64,000 bases of DNA from Pseudomonadales bacterium (GTDB taxonomy: Bacteria; Pseudomonadota; Gammaproteobacteria; Pseudomonadales; Azotimanducaceae), in the NCBI GenBank assembly GCA_028280225.1, contig JANQMF010000204.1, forward strand, positions 1 to 64,000, read 5' to 3'. How positions within the stretch are numbered: position 1 is the first letter of the stretch; each line of letters begins with the position of its first letter. Below the pieces are notes generated by a model. That model saw only the letters and a program-made list of their open reading frames with translations. It had not been told where the DNA came from and made no database searches. Position numbers and translations under genes: made by a program. This document shows, piece by piece, positions 1 to 7,529 of this stretch.

Positions 1-44
1 TGTCATGACTCCGGTTGAGACCCCTTTTGATTTTTCTTAGGAAC

Positions 45-59
45 AGGCCGTCCCGGCCT
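45..59 (-). terminator. Small GC-rich hairpin downstream of the APE dehydratase
   Basis: A perfect 6-bp stem (AGGCCG/CGGCCT) with a 3-base loop lies just after the stop of the leftmost minus-strand gene. No clear T-run follows on the minus strand, so it may be only a weak terminator or a processing site within a longer operon. Nothing else coding is visible in positions 1-104, apart from a possible minus-strand ATG at positions 4-6 that would open the next gene of the operon beyond the window. Confidence 0.3.
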
Positions 60-104
60 TTGTTGCGGTAAAAAAATAACTTGTACTGCCGGTGTCCCGG
101 AAAT

Positions 105-596
105 CTACAAGTACACGGACAGTTCGGCGGTGCAGATAGGTTCCCCGACCATATCCGCCAATTGTTCCGGCAGCCCGGGCTTTGGCAGAGCCGTTGGCGC
201 CGGAAATACCGCGCCGGCAAATTTTACCAAAGCTTGCTGGGTGACAACAGGCGGCAGCCGGGAGGTCAGGGTCACCCGCAGCAGCAGGGGTTGCAAAAAA
301 GCAAAATAAGCTTGCCGGGTGATCAATTTTTGACACGCGACAAGTTTGCCCGCCCGTGGTGGCCGGTCAGTGGAAGCTTGCAGGGAAAAGAACGCGGCGG
401 CGGTCTGGGCCAGATACTCCAGACCCAGGCAGGCGGGTATGCCGGCTGGTGTGGCAAAGATACAATCCTCGCTGGGGTTTACCGTGGCCCAAACCTGATG
501 CTCGTCGAAGGCCAGCACCTGGTCGATCAGACGCATGGGCGGCTGGTGAGGGATCAGGGTATTTAAGCTGGGCAGCTTTGCCTGGTGATCAGTCAT
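105..596 (-). CDS. ApeP-like 3-hydroxyacyl-ACP dehydratase (hotdog fold)
   Basis: This is a 163-residue single hotdog-fold protein of the FabA/FabZ-like group found in aryl polyene clusters. It would dehydrate the beta-hydroxyacyl-ACP intermediate after each ketoreduction. The expected pair of active-site residues is visible: His17 in PHQPPMRLID and Glu60 in CLGLEYLAQ. The start is the ATG at 596, which overlaps the stop of the preceding thioesterase gene as ATGA, so an upstream in-frame extension is rejected. It is the last gene of its operon visible here. A second, different dehydratase lies at 1789-2295, as is usual for APE pathways. Confidence 0.85.
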   Translation of the reverse strand: MTDHQAKLPSLNTLIPHQPPMRLIDQVLAFDEHQVWATVNPSEDCIFATPAGIPACLGLEYLAQTAAAFFSLQASTDRPPRAGKLVACQKLITRQAYFAFLQPLLLRVTLTSRLPPVVTQQALVKFAGAVFPAPTALPKPGLPEQLADMVGEPICTAELSVYL

Positions 597-1057
597 TTCC
601 GGGTGATCAGCTCGGCAATGCGGCCTTGCAGCCAATCCGGCACGCCGATTATCAAGGCTTCGTTGTCCGCAGCCACCGGCACCTGCACGGTCACCGCTTC
701 GTTCAGCCGTTGGCCGCCGGCGTCAAAAATTTCGTAGTAGATACGCAGACGAAATTCCCACTCAACCAACTGGGCGCATACCAGGATCTGCTCCCCGAAG
801 GGTACACTCTTTAAATAGCGTACCTGAGTTTCGACAATGGGCCACATCTGCCCGGCGGCCGCCATATCACGATAGGCGAAGTTCAGCTTTTTTAACAGGG
901 CAACCCGGGCGGTATCGTAGTAGCGAAAGTAATTCCCGTGCCAGGTAAATCCGGTTGGGTCTGCATCCTGAAAGGGTACCGTCACTTCACTTTGAGCCCG
1001 CAATCCCGGATGCGCGGGCCAGCTTTTTTGCCACAGACGGCCCCGGCGCTTAGCCAT
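593..1057 (-). CDS. Acyl-CoA/ACP thioesterase, 4HBT family
   Basis: A 154-residue 4-hydroxybenzoyl-CoA thioesterase-type hotdog protein. The family signature DADPTGFTWHGNYFRYYD, with the catalytic Asp and the following HGNYF, is clear near residue 35. In APE clusters this enzyme is proposed to release or edit polyene or starter acyl chains. The ATG at 1057 is preferred; it overlaps the glycosyltransferase stop by 8 bases, and the longer reading frame adds only a low-quality basic tail. The 3' end overlaps the next gene by 4 bases, showing translational coupling. Confidence 0.85.
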   Translation of the reverse strand: MAKRRGRLWQKSWPAHPGLRAQSEVTVPFQDADPTGFTWHGNYFRYYDTARVALLKKLNFAYRDMAAAGQMWPIVETQVRYLKSVPFGEQILVCAQLVEWEFRLRIYYEIFDAGGQRLNEAVTVQVPVAADNEALIIGVPDWLQGRIAELITRK

Positions 1058-1796
1058 TTTGCCAACGCCCCGGGTGCTTTTTCCGTCCCAGACGGCGCAG
1101 CGCGCCAAACAAAAGTAATGTGTGCATCACCACCAAGCGAGCGTTGTCCTTAAGCATACGAAAGTGAGACTCTCCATCTTCCGGATATACCACCCGGGTG
1201 TCCACGGACATAATATCAAGCCCGGCCCAACAGGCACGAACAAGGATTTCCACATCAAATTCCATACGCGTGCGTCTGCCCAGAGCAGCACACAGGGGCA
1301 GTACCTGCCCCAGGGGATAAACCCTCAAACCGCACATGGCGTCCTTGATCATGCTGGAACCGGTGACCAGCCGCACCAGGTTGTTGGTCAGCTCGCGGCC
1401 ATACAGGCGCAAAGCCGGAATGTCGCTGCCAAATACCGGCTTCCCCGTAATTAAGCTGTTGGGTTTGGCCCGGGACAGTTGCAAAAGTTCAGGCAGCGCG
1501 CCGGGATCATGCTGGCCGTCAGCATCCAGGGATACCACGTGAGTGAAACCCTTGTGCCGGGCGGTGCTCAGACCGGTCATCATGGCAGCCCCCTTGCCGC
1601 CGTTGTGGTTACGCTGCACCACCGTCACCTGCCGGAATTGATCAGCCAGCCGGGTCAGTTGAGCCAGCGATGTGGTTCCGCTGGCATCATCCACAACAAA
1701 AATGTCCAGACCCAGGTGCAGCAATTGCGGCAACATCCGGGCCAGAGGAACGTGGTGCCGGTAGTGGGGAATGACGATGCAGTAGGACTTATTCAA
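1050..1796 (-). CDS. Glycosyltransferase family 2
   Basis: A 248-residue cytoplasmic GT-A fold protein. It shows the nucleotide-sugar binding VVDDAS motif (residues 34-39), the NGGKGAA segment, and DADGQHD (residues 91-97), which corresponds to the metal-binding DXD region. It resembles dolichol-phosphate-mannose-synthase-type GT2 enzymes seen in APE operons, where it is thought to attach a sugar to the polyene or its lipid anchor. No C-terminal membrane segments are present. It overlaps its upstream neighbour (dehydratase) by 8 bases. The donor and acceptor cannot be read from sequence. Confidence 0.85.
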   Translation of the reverse strand: MNKSYCIVIPHYRHHVPLARMLPQLLHLGLDIFVVDDASGTTSLAQLTRLADQFRQVTVVQRNHNGGKGAAMMTGLSTARHKGFTHVVSLDADGQHDPGALPELLQLSRAKPNSLITGKPVFGSDIPALRLYGRELTNNLVRLVTGSSMIKDAMCGLRVYPLGQVLPLCAALGRRTRMEFDVEILVRACWAGLDIMSVDTRVVYPEDGESHFRMLKDNARLVVMHTLLLFGALRRLGRKKHPGRWQNG

Positions 1797-2295
1797 GGTA
1801 GTTCAGTTGTCCCTGGGTACAAAGCTCACCCTGGCGGCTGATGTTAAGACTGATCTTTGTCGAGGATCGCTGCAGACTAAATTCAAGCCAGGTCTCCGGC
1901 ACCAGGGGACGTTTAAATTTGACCCTGGACAAGGTGTTAAAACCGTTTGCCGGGGTACGTTCAAATACCCGCGCGGCCACTTCGATGGCCCAGTGGACCT
2001 GCACCACCCCCGGTAATATGGGTGCGCCGGGAAAGTGTCCGGCGAAAAACGGCAGACTGGGGTCTAACCATAAAATCCCTTTAAATTCATTGTCCTGGGA
2101 AGTCTGGTGCGCCCACCAGGGCTGGTTGGGTGGCGGCAGGCGGTGTTTGTAAAAGTCTTGCCAGAGGGCCGCGCTGGCCGCCAGCAGGCTGTTGCGGGTG
2201 TGGGCGGTGCCGGCAAACTCCCGGGTTTGGGTGCTGGGCAGTTGCCAACAGGTTGCCGCACTCAATATATGAATTTTGGGTGAGGCGGGCGTCAT
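1789..2295 (-). CDS. ApeI-like 3-hydroxyacyl-ACP dehydratase
   Basis: A 168-residue protein whose C-terminal half carries the FabZ-like active-site helix: GHFPGAPILPGVVQVHW, with catalytic His87. The N-terminal 60 residues are not FabZ-like and may be a degenerate first hotdog or a docking extension, a layout typical of ApeI-like dehydratases. It would form a heterologous dehydratase pair with the protein at 105-596. It is coupled to the upstream membrane-protein gene by an ATGA overlap at 2292-2295. Confidence 0.8.
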   Translation of the reverse strand: MTPASPKIHILSAATCWQLPSTQTREFAGTAHTRNSLLAASAALWQDFYKHRLPPPNQPWWAHQTSQDNEFKGILWLDPSLPFFAGHFPGAPILPGVVQVHWAIEVAARVFERTPANGFNTLSRVKFKRPLVPETWLEFSLQRSSTKISLNISRQGELCTQGQLNYLE

Positions 2296-2858
2296 GTGGG
2301 GTGCTGATGATGGCGCCGCTGGTAAACCCGGCGGATGGGGTATTCAATGGCGAAGATCAGGCCAATCAGCACATAGCTGATAAAACCGTTGTACAGCGCC
2401 CAGGTACGCGTTGTCCCCAGCAGCGCGGTATACGCGGCAATGATGCCATTGCTGAAAAAAAACAGGGTCCAAATCAGCGTCAGGTTGCGGGTATAGGGCA
2501 CAGCGGGGCCTTCAATCCGGGCGCCGAAGCGGGTGGCCAGGCGGGCAATGGCTGAAGGGGGGTAAAACCAGGTATGCAGTGCATATGCGGCGGCGGCAAA
2601 ATTAATGGCTACCGGGTAGAGTTTAAACAGGGTCAGGCGGCTGTCCAAAGCAGCTTGCCACAGGGCCAGGCTGCAAAATAAGACTAACCCGGCAGTCATC
2701 AGGGTCCGGTGGGTGCGGCTCAAACCATCCACCTGCAATACTCTCAATGCGGCCAGACCGGCAAAACAAACCACCAGTATCTGGGGTGAAACCTGGTCGA
2801 ACAGGTACAGGCAGATTGGGAAAACGGCCAGGGCACCAGCCAGGGTGATACGTAACAC
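2292..2858 (-). CDS. APE-cluster integral membrane protein (COG4648-like)
   Basis: A 188-residue hydrophobic protein with about five or six predicted membrane segments and a basic cytoplasmic C-terminus (RRVYQRRHHQH). It matches, by size and position between ACP and dehydratase genes, the predicted membrane protein commonly conserved in aryl polyene clusters. Function is unknown; a role in assembling the pathway at the inner membrane or presenting the polyene for export is an inference. Start and stop are almost flush with neighbouring genes (3 bases from the ACP stop). Confidence 0.7.
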   Translation of the reverse strand: MLRITLAGALAVFPICLYLFDQVSPQILVVCFAGLAALRVLQVDGLSRTHRTLMTAGLVLFCSLALWQAALDSRLTLFKLYPVAINFAAAAYALHTWFYPPSAIARLATRFGARIEGPAVPYTRNLTLIWTLFFFSNGIIAAYTALLGTTRTWALYNGFISYVLIGLIFAIEYPIRRVYQRRHHQHPT

Positions 2859-2860
2859 CT

Positions 2861-3094
2861 TCAGGGGTTTGTACCGTCCACCAGGGTCACCACATCCCCC
2901 ACGGTGCGGACATTTTTTAATGCTTCCGCGGCAATCTCTTTGCCGGTAATTTCCCGCAGGCGGGCCAGAATATCGATGGCATCAATGCTATCGATGTCCA
3001 GATCGTCCAGCAGATTTGCTTCTACGGTGATACGTTCGGGGTCAATCTCAAACTCCGCCGCCAGTACCGTGCGCAGGGTATTTAGTACGCTCAT
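2861..3094 (-). CDS. Acyl carrier protein (APE type)
   Basis: A 77-residue acidic acyl carrier protein. The phosphopantetheine attachment serine is Ser36 in DLDIDSIDAID. It would carry the growing aryl polyene chain between the ketosynthase/CLF, ketoreductase and dehydratases. It is one of two ACPs in the cluster (the other at 12521-12805). The ATG at 3094 overlaps a TGA in a frame different from that of the annotated acyltransferase end, discussed under findings. Confidence 0.92.
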   Translation of the reverse strand: MSVLNTLRTVLAAEFEIDPERITVEANLLDDLDIDSIDAIDILARLREITGKEIAAEALKNVRTVGDVVTLVDGTNP

Positions 3095-3143
3095 GGGTCA
3101 ATTTTGGGAAACATCGGGTTGATGTGCAACTGTTCGGGGGTAA

Positions 3144-3950
3144 TCAATGCCGGTTCCGGGCGATTAATGCCTGGTGAAAATAGCCTTCTAATTGCCCGTT
3201 TAACCGCCGCCGGGCAACCCGGGGACTATCGTCCAGTTGGGGGGAAAACACAGCGCCAAATTCCAGATAAACCCGCATGGTGTCGCTGGGAAAGGTGTAC
3301 CAAGGATAACCCTTGCTCAGGTAGGGGCCACTCTTGTGAACAATCACCGGGTGGATGGCGGCGCCGCTACGCACCGCCAGTTCTGCTGCCGCCAGGTGAA
3401 ATTTAGGCAGCTGATTCACCGGGGTGCGGGTCGCTTCGGGGAACACCAGCATAGTCTCACCCTGTTGCAGCCGGGTGCTGCCCATCTGCAGCAGCCGTTC
3501 AGGGTCTTTGTTGGATACATAGTCCAAGTGCCGGGCCAGAAATCGGAACAGGGGATTGGCGTCGATATCCGCCTTGGTCACGCAACACAGGTTGGGGTAG
3601 TGAGACAAAATCCAAATGACATCCAGCAGGGTGGGGTGGTTGGCCACCACCAGTCCGGGGCTGGGGTGGGGCTGAAAATTGTGTTGTACATGAATACTGC
3701 CCAGCAGCCGGCACCAGCCCATCCAGGCCCGGGCCAGGTAGTGGGCCCAGCGCCGCAGAATGACGGCCCGGCCGGGTTGGGGTACAAGCAGGCGCAGAAG
3801 TGCGATAAAAACGGCCAGCAAGGCGCAGCCCAGACCAAAGGTAATCCAGCACAGGGTGCCGGTGAAGGCCCGCCAGGACTGATTTATTAGGCGGCCCGGG
3901 CCAATTATCGCTAGGCAACCCAGGCCTTGACCGGTAGTCTTTCCTCTCAT
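3144..3950 (-). CDS. 1-acylglycerol-3-phosphate acyltransferase-like (PlsC/LPLAT)
   Basis: A 268-residue lysophospholipid acyltransferase with an N-terminal membrane helix (about residues 35-58). It has the catalytic NHPTLLD (His105 and Asp110, NHX4D) and the acyl/phosphate-binding FPEATRT about 65 residues later. In APE clusters such an enzyme is proposed to move the finished polyene onto a glycerol-lipid anchor in the inner membrane. The start chosen is the ATG at 3950, which leaves a 50-base divergent gap to the ketosynthase gene; a longer frame would run into it. The extreme C-terminus may be altered by a frameshift (see findings). Confidence 0.8.
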   Translation of the reverse strand: MRGKTTGQGLGCLAIIGPGRLINQSWRAFTGTLCWITFGLGCALLAVFIALLRLLVPQPGRAVILRRWAHYLARAWMGWCRLLGSIHVQHNFQPHPSPGLVVANHPTLLDVIWILSHYPNLCCVTKADIDANPLFRFLARHLDYVSNKDPERLLQMGSTRLQQGETMLVFPEATRTPVNQLPKFHLAAAELAVRSGAAIHPVIVHKSGPYLSKGYPWYTFPSDTMRVYLEFGAVFSPQLDDSPRVARRRLNGQLEGYFHQALIARNRH

Positions 3951-4000
3951 TGTTAAGGATATGCGGCTCTGTTCAAGACAGGGGGAGTCTGACAGCACAG

Positions 4001-5155
4001 GTGGTTTACGTAAACCAAATGACATTAACCTCAGCTCTGGGTGTGGGACTGGATGAAATGCGCCAGGGCCTGGCCCGGGGGCAGTCCGGCTTGTCCGCCA
4101 GTGAATGGCCTGATTGTGATGTGCCTTGTTATCTGGGGGCGGTGGACGTACCCCCGGACAATCTAGCCGACCGGGGCCGTATGAGCCGCAACAACCGCCT
4201 TATCGAACTGGCGCTGGCCCAGGATGAATTTGCGGCCCACGTGGCCCGAGCCCAGGAGCGCCATGGCGCCCACCGGGTGGGTCTGGTCATGGGCACCAGT
4301 ACCTCCAGTATCGACCGCACCGAAGAGGCTTATCGGGATTTGCGGGCCGGGGAGTTTGCAGACCGGTTTGTGCAACCGGAAACACACAATCCCCATGCGC
4401 CGGGTGACTATGTGGCACAGCGCCTGGGTATCAAGGGGCCCTGCATGACGGTCAGTGCCGCGTGCGCCTCCAGTGCCAAGGTATTTGCCGCGGCCAAAAG
4501 ATGGTTGGAGCAGGATTGGGTGGACGCGGTGGTTGTGGGTGGTGCGGATACACTGTGCCTCAGCGTTATCTACGGATTTCATTCATTACAACTGGTTTCC
4601 CAGGAGCCCTGCAGACCTTTTTCACCCGACCGCCAGGGGATCAGTCTGGGGGAGGCCGCGGGGTTTGTTTTGTTATCCACAACACCGGACCCGGTTCAAT
4701 TGCTGGGGGTGGGGGAAAGTTGTGATGCCTACCATATGTCCAGTGCACACCCGGAAGGTTTAGGCGCCAGGTTGTCCATGCAAAGAGCCCTTGAAGGCGC
4801 CCGGCTTGAGTATTCCGCCATCGACTATGTGAACCTCCACGGCACCGGTACCCGGGCTAATGATGAGACCGAGGGACGGGTGTGTGCGGAGCTATTTGCC
4901 CGGTCCCCGGATACCCGCTTCAGTGCCACCAAGGGCTGGACCGGACATGCCCTGGGTGCGGCGGGGATTGTTGAGGCGGTGTTGAGCATCAACGCGCTGA
5001 TTACGGGATTGCTTCCCGGCACCATGCATACAACCGTCTGCGAACCCGGGTTGTCCCTGGAACTGGAGAGTATCTCCGCCGAGCTCAAAACGGTGCTGTC
5101 CAACTCATTTGGCTTTGGCGGCAACAACTGCTCCGTGATTTTTGGACAATCATGA
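4001..5155 (+). CDS. Beta-ketoacyl-ACP synthase (APE ketosynthase)
   Basis: A 384-residue thiolase-fold condensing enzyme with a complete active site. Cys155 lies in SAACASS, His279 in HGTGT, Lys310 in KGWTGHA and His315 in the same motif. It would catalyse the decarboxylative condensation that extends the aryl polyene. The GTG at 4001 is chosen because the sequence VVYVNQMTLTSALG that follows is the first beta-strand of the fold; a purine-rich GGGGGAG lies about 14 bases upstream. Starting at the ATG at 4019 would cut this strand. The gene overlaps the CLF-like gene by 4 bases (ATGA). Confidence 0.88.
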   Translation: MVYVNQMTLTSALGVGLDEMRQGLARGQSGLSASEWPDCDVPCYLGAVDVPPDNLADRGRMSRNNRLIELALAQDEFAAHVARAQERHGAHRVGLVMGTSTSSIDRTEEAYRDLRAGEFADRFVQPETHNPHAPGDYVAQRLGIKGPCMTVSAACASSAKVFAAAKRWLEQDWVDAVVVGGADTLCLSVIYGFHSLQLVSQEPCRPFSPDRQGISLGEAAGFVLLSTTPDPVQLLGVGESCDAYHMSSAHPEGLGARLSMQRALEGARLEYSAIDYVNLHGTGTRANDETEGRVCAELFARSPDTRFSATKGWTGHALGAAGIVEAVLSINALITGLLPGTMHTTVCEPGLSLELESISAELKTVLSNSFGFGGNNCSVIFGQS

Positions 5156-5976
5156 AGCTGACTTTTTTGGGTGTGGGTGTTTGGGGTGTGGGGCTGCAGG
5201 ACTTTGAGCAGCTACGGCGCTGTGTGCAGACCCGGGAGGCCGGTGTGGGCAGTGCGCTGTTTATGCCGCCCAAACCCGCGGCCATTCCCGCCAGGGAACG
5301 CCGGCGGGCAGGTCTGATGATCAATATGGCGGTGGAAGTGGCCCACCAGGCATGCCTGCATGCGGGGGTTGACGTAAGCGGTATCCCCTCGGTATTTGTA
5401 TCCGCCATGGGAGATACGGACATCACCGATTATATGTGCCGCAAGCTGACCCGGCCGGAAAAGCTGTTGTCGCCAACCAAATTTCATAACTCTGTGCACA
5501 ATGCACCTTCAGGATATTGGAGCATCAGTGCGGAAAACCGGGCACCCAGCACATTTGTTGGCGGGTATCAGCACAGTTTTGGCGCGGGCCTGTTCGAAGC
5601 CCTGTGTCAGGCTCGGGCTGGTGGCGGCCCGGTGCTGCTCGTGGGGTACGACATTGCCAATCAGGCACCTTTTGCCGGAGTCACTCCGGTGGGAGAAAAC
5701 TTTGCCTCAGCCCTGGTGCTGGCTCCGGCGGACTATCCACAGCCCGCAGCCTTTGCGGTGGGCGCGGAACTTGAGCTGGTCACCGGGGCACAAAGGCCAA
5801 CCCGGCCACAAACCCCGGTGCTGGAGCGCCGTTTTGCCGCCAATCCTTGTGCCCAGAGTCTGGCCTTGTTGGAGTTCCTGGCCGACCCCTGGGCACAACA
5901 AAACAGTTGTGGGGAAATCGTGGTGCCGGTGGGCCAAGAACTTGCGCTGTCAATAAGGGGTTGTGCACCAGCCTGA
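5152..5976 (+). CDS. Beta-ketoacyl synthase-like chain-length factor (ApeC-like)
   Basis: A 274-residue short ketosynthase-like protein. It retains the segment KFHNSVHNAPSGYWSI, typical of the non-catalytic partner subunits in aryl polyene clusters, but lacks the active-site Cys and HGTGT motif. It is therefore expected to pair with the adjacent active ketosynthase and set chain length, by analogy with the KS/CLF heterodimers of type II systems. It overlaps the upstream KS by 4 bases and the downstream flavoprotein by one base (TGATG), so the three are one translationally coupled unit. Confidence 0.8.
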   Translation: MKLTFLGVGVWGVGLQDFEQLRRCVQTREAGVGSALFMPPKPAAIPARERRRAGLMINMAVEVAHQACLHAGVDVSGIPSVFVSAMGDTDITDYMCRKLTRPEKLLSPTKFHNSVHNAPSGYWSISAENRAPSTFVGGYQHSFGAGLFEALCQARAGGGPVLLVGYDIANQAPFAGVTPVGENFASALVLAPADYPQPAAFAVGAELELVTGAQRPTRPQTPVLERRFAANPCAQSLALLEFLADPWAQQNSCGEIVVPVGQELALSIRGCAPA

Positions 5977-7529
5977 TGAAACATGTTGATGTTTGTATTC
6001 TCGGTGCCGGTTTTGCCGGCCTTACCCTGGCGCGGCAGCTCCAAGCCAGCCGTCCGGATTTGTCCATTGTGCTGGTTGAGCATCGTGAATTCCCGGTGCC
6101 TGAACAGGTACACAAGGTGGGTGAATCCACGGTGGAGATTGCAGCTCATTATCTGGCGGACAAGCTGAAGCTTAAGACTCATCTTCAGACGCAACAGTTG
6201 CCTAAGTTTGGCCTGCGCCTGTTTCTGCGGGGCGGGCAGGCCATCACTGATGATCTGTCGCGCTATGATGAAATTGGTGTCAGCAGCGTGTTGCCCATCC
6301 CCACCTTTCAGTTGGATCGGGGACGCCTGGAAAACTATGTGGCGCAATGCTGTGTGGCCGGCGGGGTGCAGCTTCTGGCGGGGACGACCGTGCGCAAGTT
6401 GCACCTGTCGCCCGGCGCGCACCAGATAGTGGTGCGTGACGCTTCCGGGGAGCACAGTGTGCAAGCCCGCTATCTGGTGGACGCAAGCGGCAGACGGGCG
6501 TGGCTGCGTACCCAACAGGCGTTAACCCGGCCGGCGCGCCACCCCAATCATGCGGTGTGGTTTCGTATCGAGGGAGAGCTGGATGTGGACGGCTGGAGCC
6601 GGGATGACAGCTGGCAGCAGCGTTGCCGCGGCACACCGCGACGTTTGAGCACCAATCATTTTACCGGTCCGGGGTATTGGCTGTGGCTAATTCCGCTGGC
6701 CTCCAATGCCACCAGTGTGGGGGTGGTCTTCGACTCCAGATTGTTGTCCCTGGATGAAGTCAACACCCATCCCCGGCTGATGTCCTGGCTGGCCCGGGAG
6801 CATCCCCTGGTTGGTGAACATCTACAGGGCCGCCCCCCCTTGGACTTCCATGTGCTGAAGAATTATGCCGTCTCCGCAAGCGAGGTATTTTCAGCGGACG
6901 GATGGATGTTAACCGGGGATGCGGGGGTTTTTGCGGATCCCTTTTATTCACCCGGCGCTGACTTTATTGCCTTTGCCAACGGCTTTATTACCGAACTCAT
7001 CAGCAAAGATCAGCCCGTGGCCGTTTACCAGAACTTTCAACGTTATTTTATGGCCTTCTTCAACAGCACCCTATCGTTGTACCGCGGACAATACGGTGGC
7101 TTTGGAGATGGCAATATGATGTTGATGAAAACAATCTGGGACTACTCTTACTATTGGGGTCCCCTGGCGAAGCTTTACTTTACCAGCCGCTATTTGGATA
7201 CGGATTTTATGGAGGCTGCCCAGCCGGTGCTGTTGAAGGCTGCAGGGTTAAATGCGGCGATGCAGCGTGAGTTTCGGCGCATGAGCAAAAGCCGGAACCG
7301 GATTGGCGGCCAGGGCAAATTTTATGATCACTTTACCATACCCTTTTTCCATCAGCTCAAAAACGAACTCCTCCGGGGTGACAGCCCTCAGGCTGCGGGA
7401 GAACTTGAGGCATCGGTTGAGCGTTTGGAGGGGGTTGCCACCCAATTGAAAAATCTGCTGCCCGCTTTGGAACAGGAGCGGCGGATGCCCCCACTGTCTG
7501 AGCTTGTGCAGGCTGACGCTTTTGTTTAA
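5976..7529 (+). CDS. FAD-dependent halogenase-family oxidoreductase
   Basis: A 517-residue flavoprotein. The FAD Rossmann motif GAGFAG is at residues 10-15. The flavin-dependent halogenase signature WxWxIP is present as WLWLIP (residues 235-240). A GEST segment follows the second strand, and Lys77 in PKFGLRLF could correspond to the conserved halogenase lysine. Xanthomonadins are brominated aryl polyenes, so ring or chain halogenation of the pigment is plausible. The last 150 residues are helical and not recognised. Members of this superfamily also act as hydroxylases, so halogenation is not proven. Start is the ATG at 5976. The stop overlaps the convergent exporter stop at a palindromic TTTAAA. 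Confidence 0.75.
   Translation: MKHVDVCILGAGFAGLTLARQLQASRPDLSIVLVEHREFPVPEQVHKVGESTVEIAAHYLADKLKLKTHLQTQQLPKFGLRLFLRGGQAITDDLSRYDEIGVSSVLPIPTFQLDRGRLENYVAQCCVAGGVQLLAGTTVRKLHLSPGAHQIVVRDASGEHSVQARYLVDASGRRAWLRTQQALTRPARHPNHAVWFRIEGELDVDGWSRDDSWQQRCRGTPRRLSTNHFTGPGYWLWLIPLASNATSVGVVFDSRLLSLDEVNTHPRLMSWLAREHPLVGEHLQGRPPLDFHVLKNYAVSASEVFSADGWMLTGDAGVFADPFYSPGADFIAFANGFITELISKDQPVAVYQNFQRYFMAFFNSTLSLYRGQYGGFGDGNMMLMKTIWDYSYYWGPLAKLYFTSRYLDTDFMEAAQPVLLKAAGLNAAMQREFRRMSKSRNRIGGQGKFYDHFTIPFFHQLKNELLRGDSPQAAGELEASVERLEGVATQLKNLLPALEQERRMPPLSELVQADAFV

Noticed and set aside
1-6. Possible ATG on the minus strand opening another APE gene
   Set aside because: Only two codons lie inside the window, so nothing can be supported.
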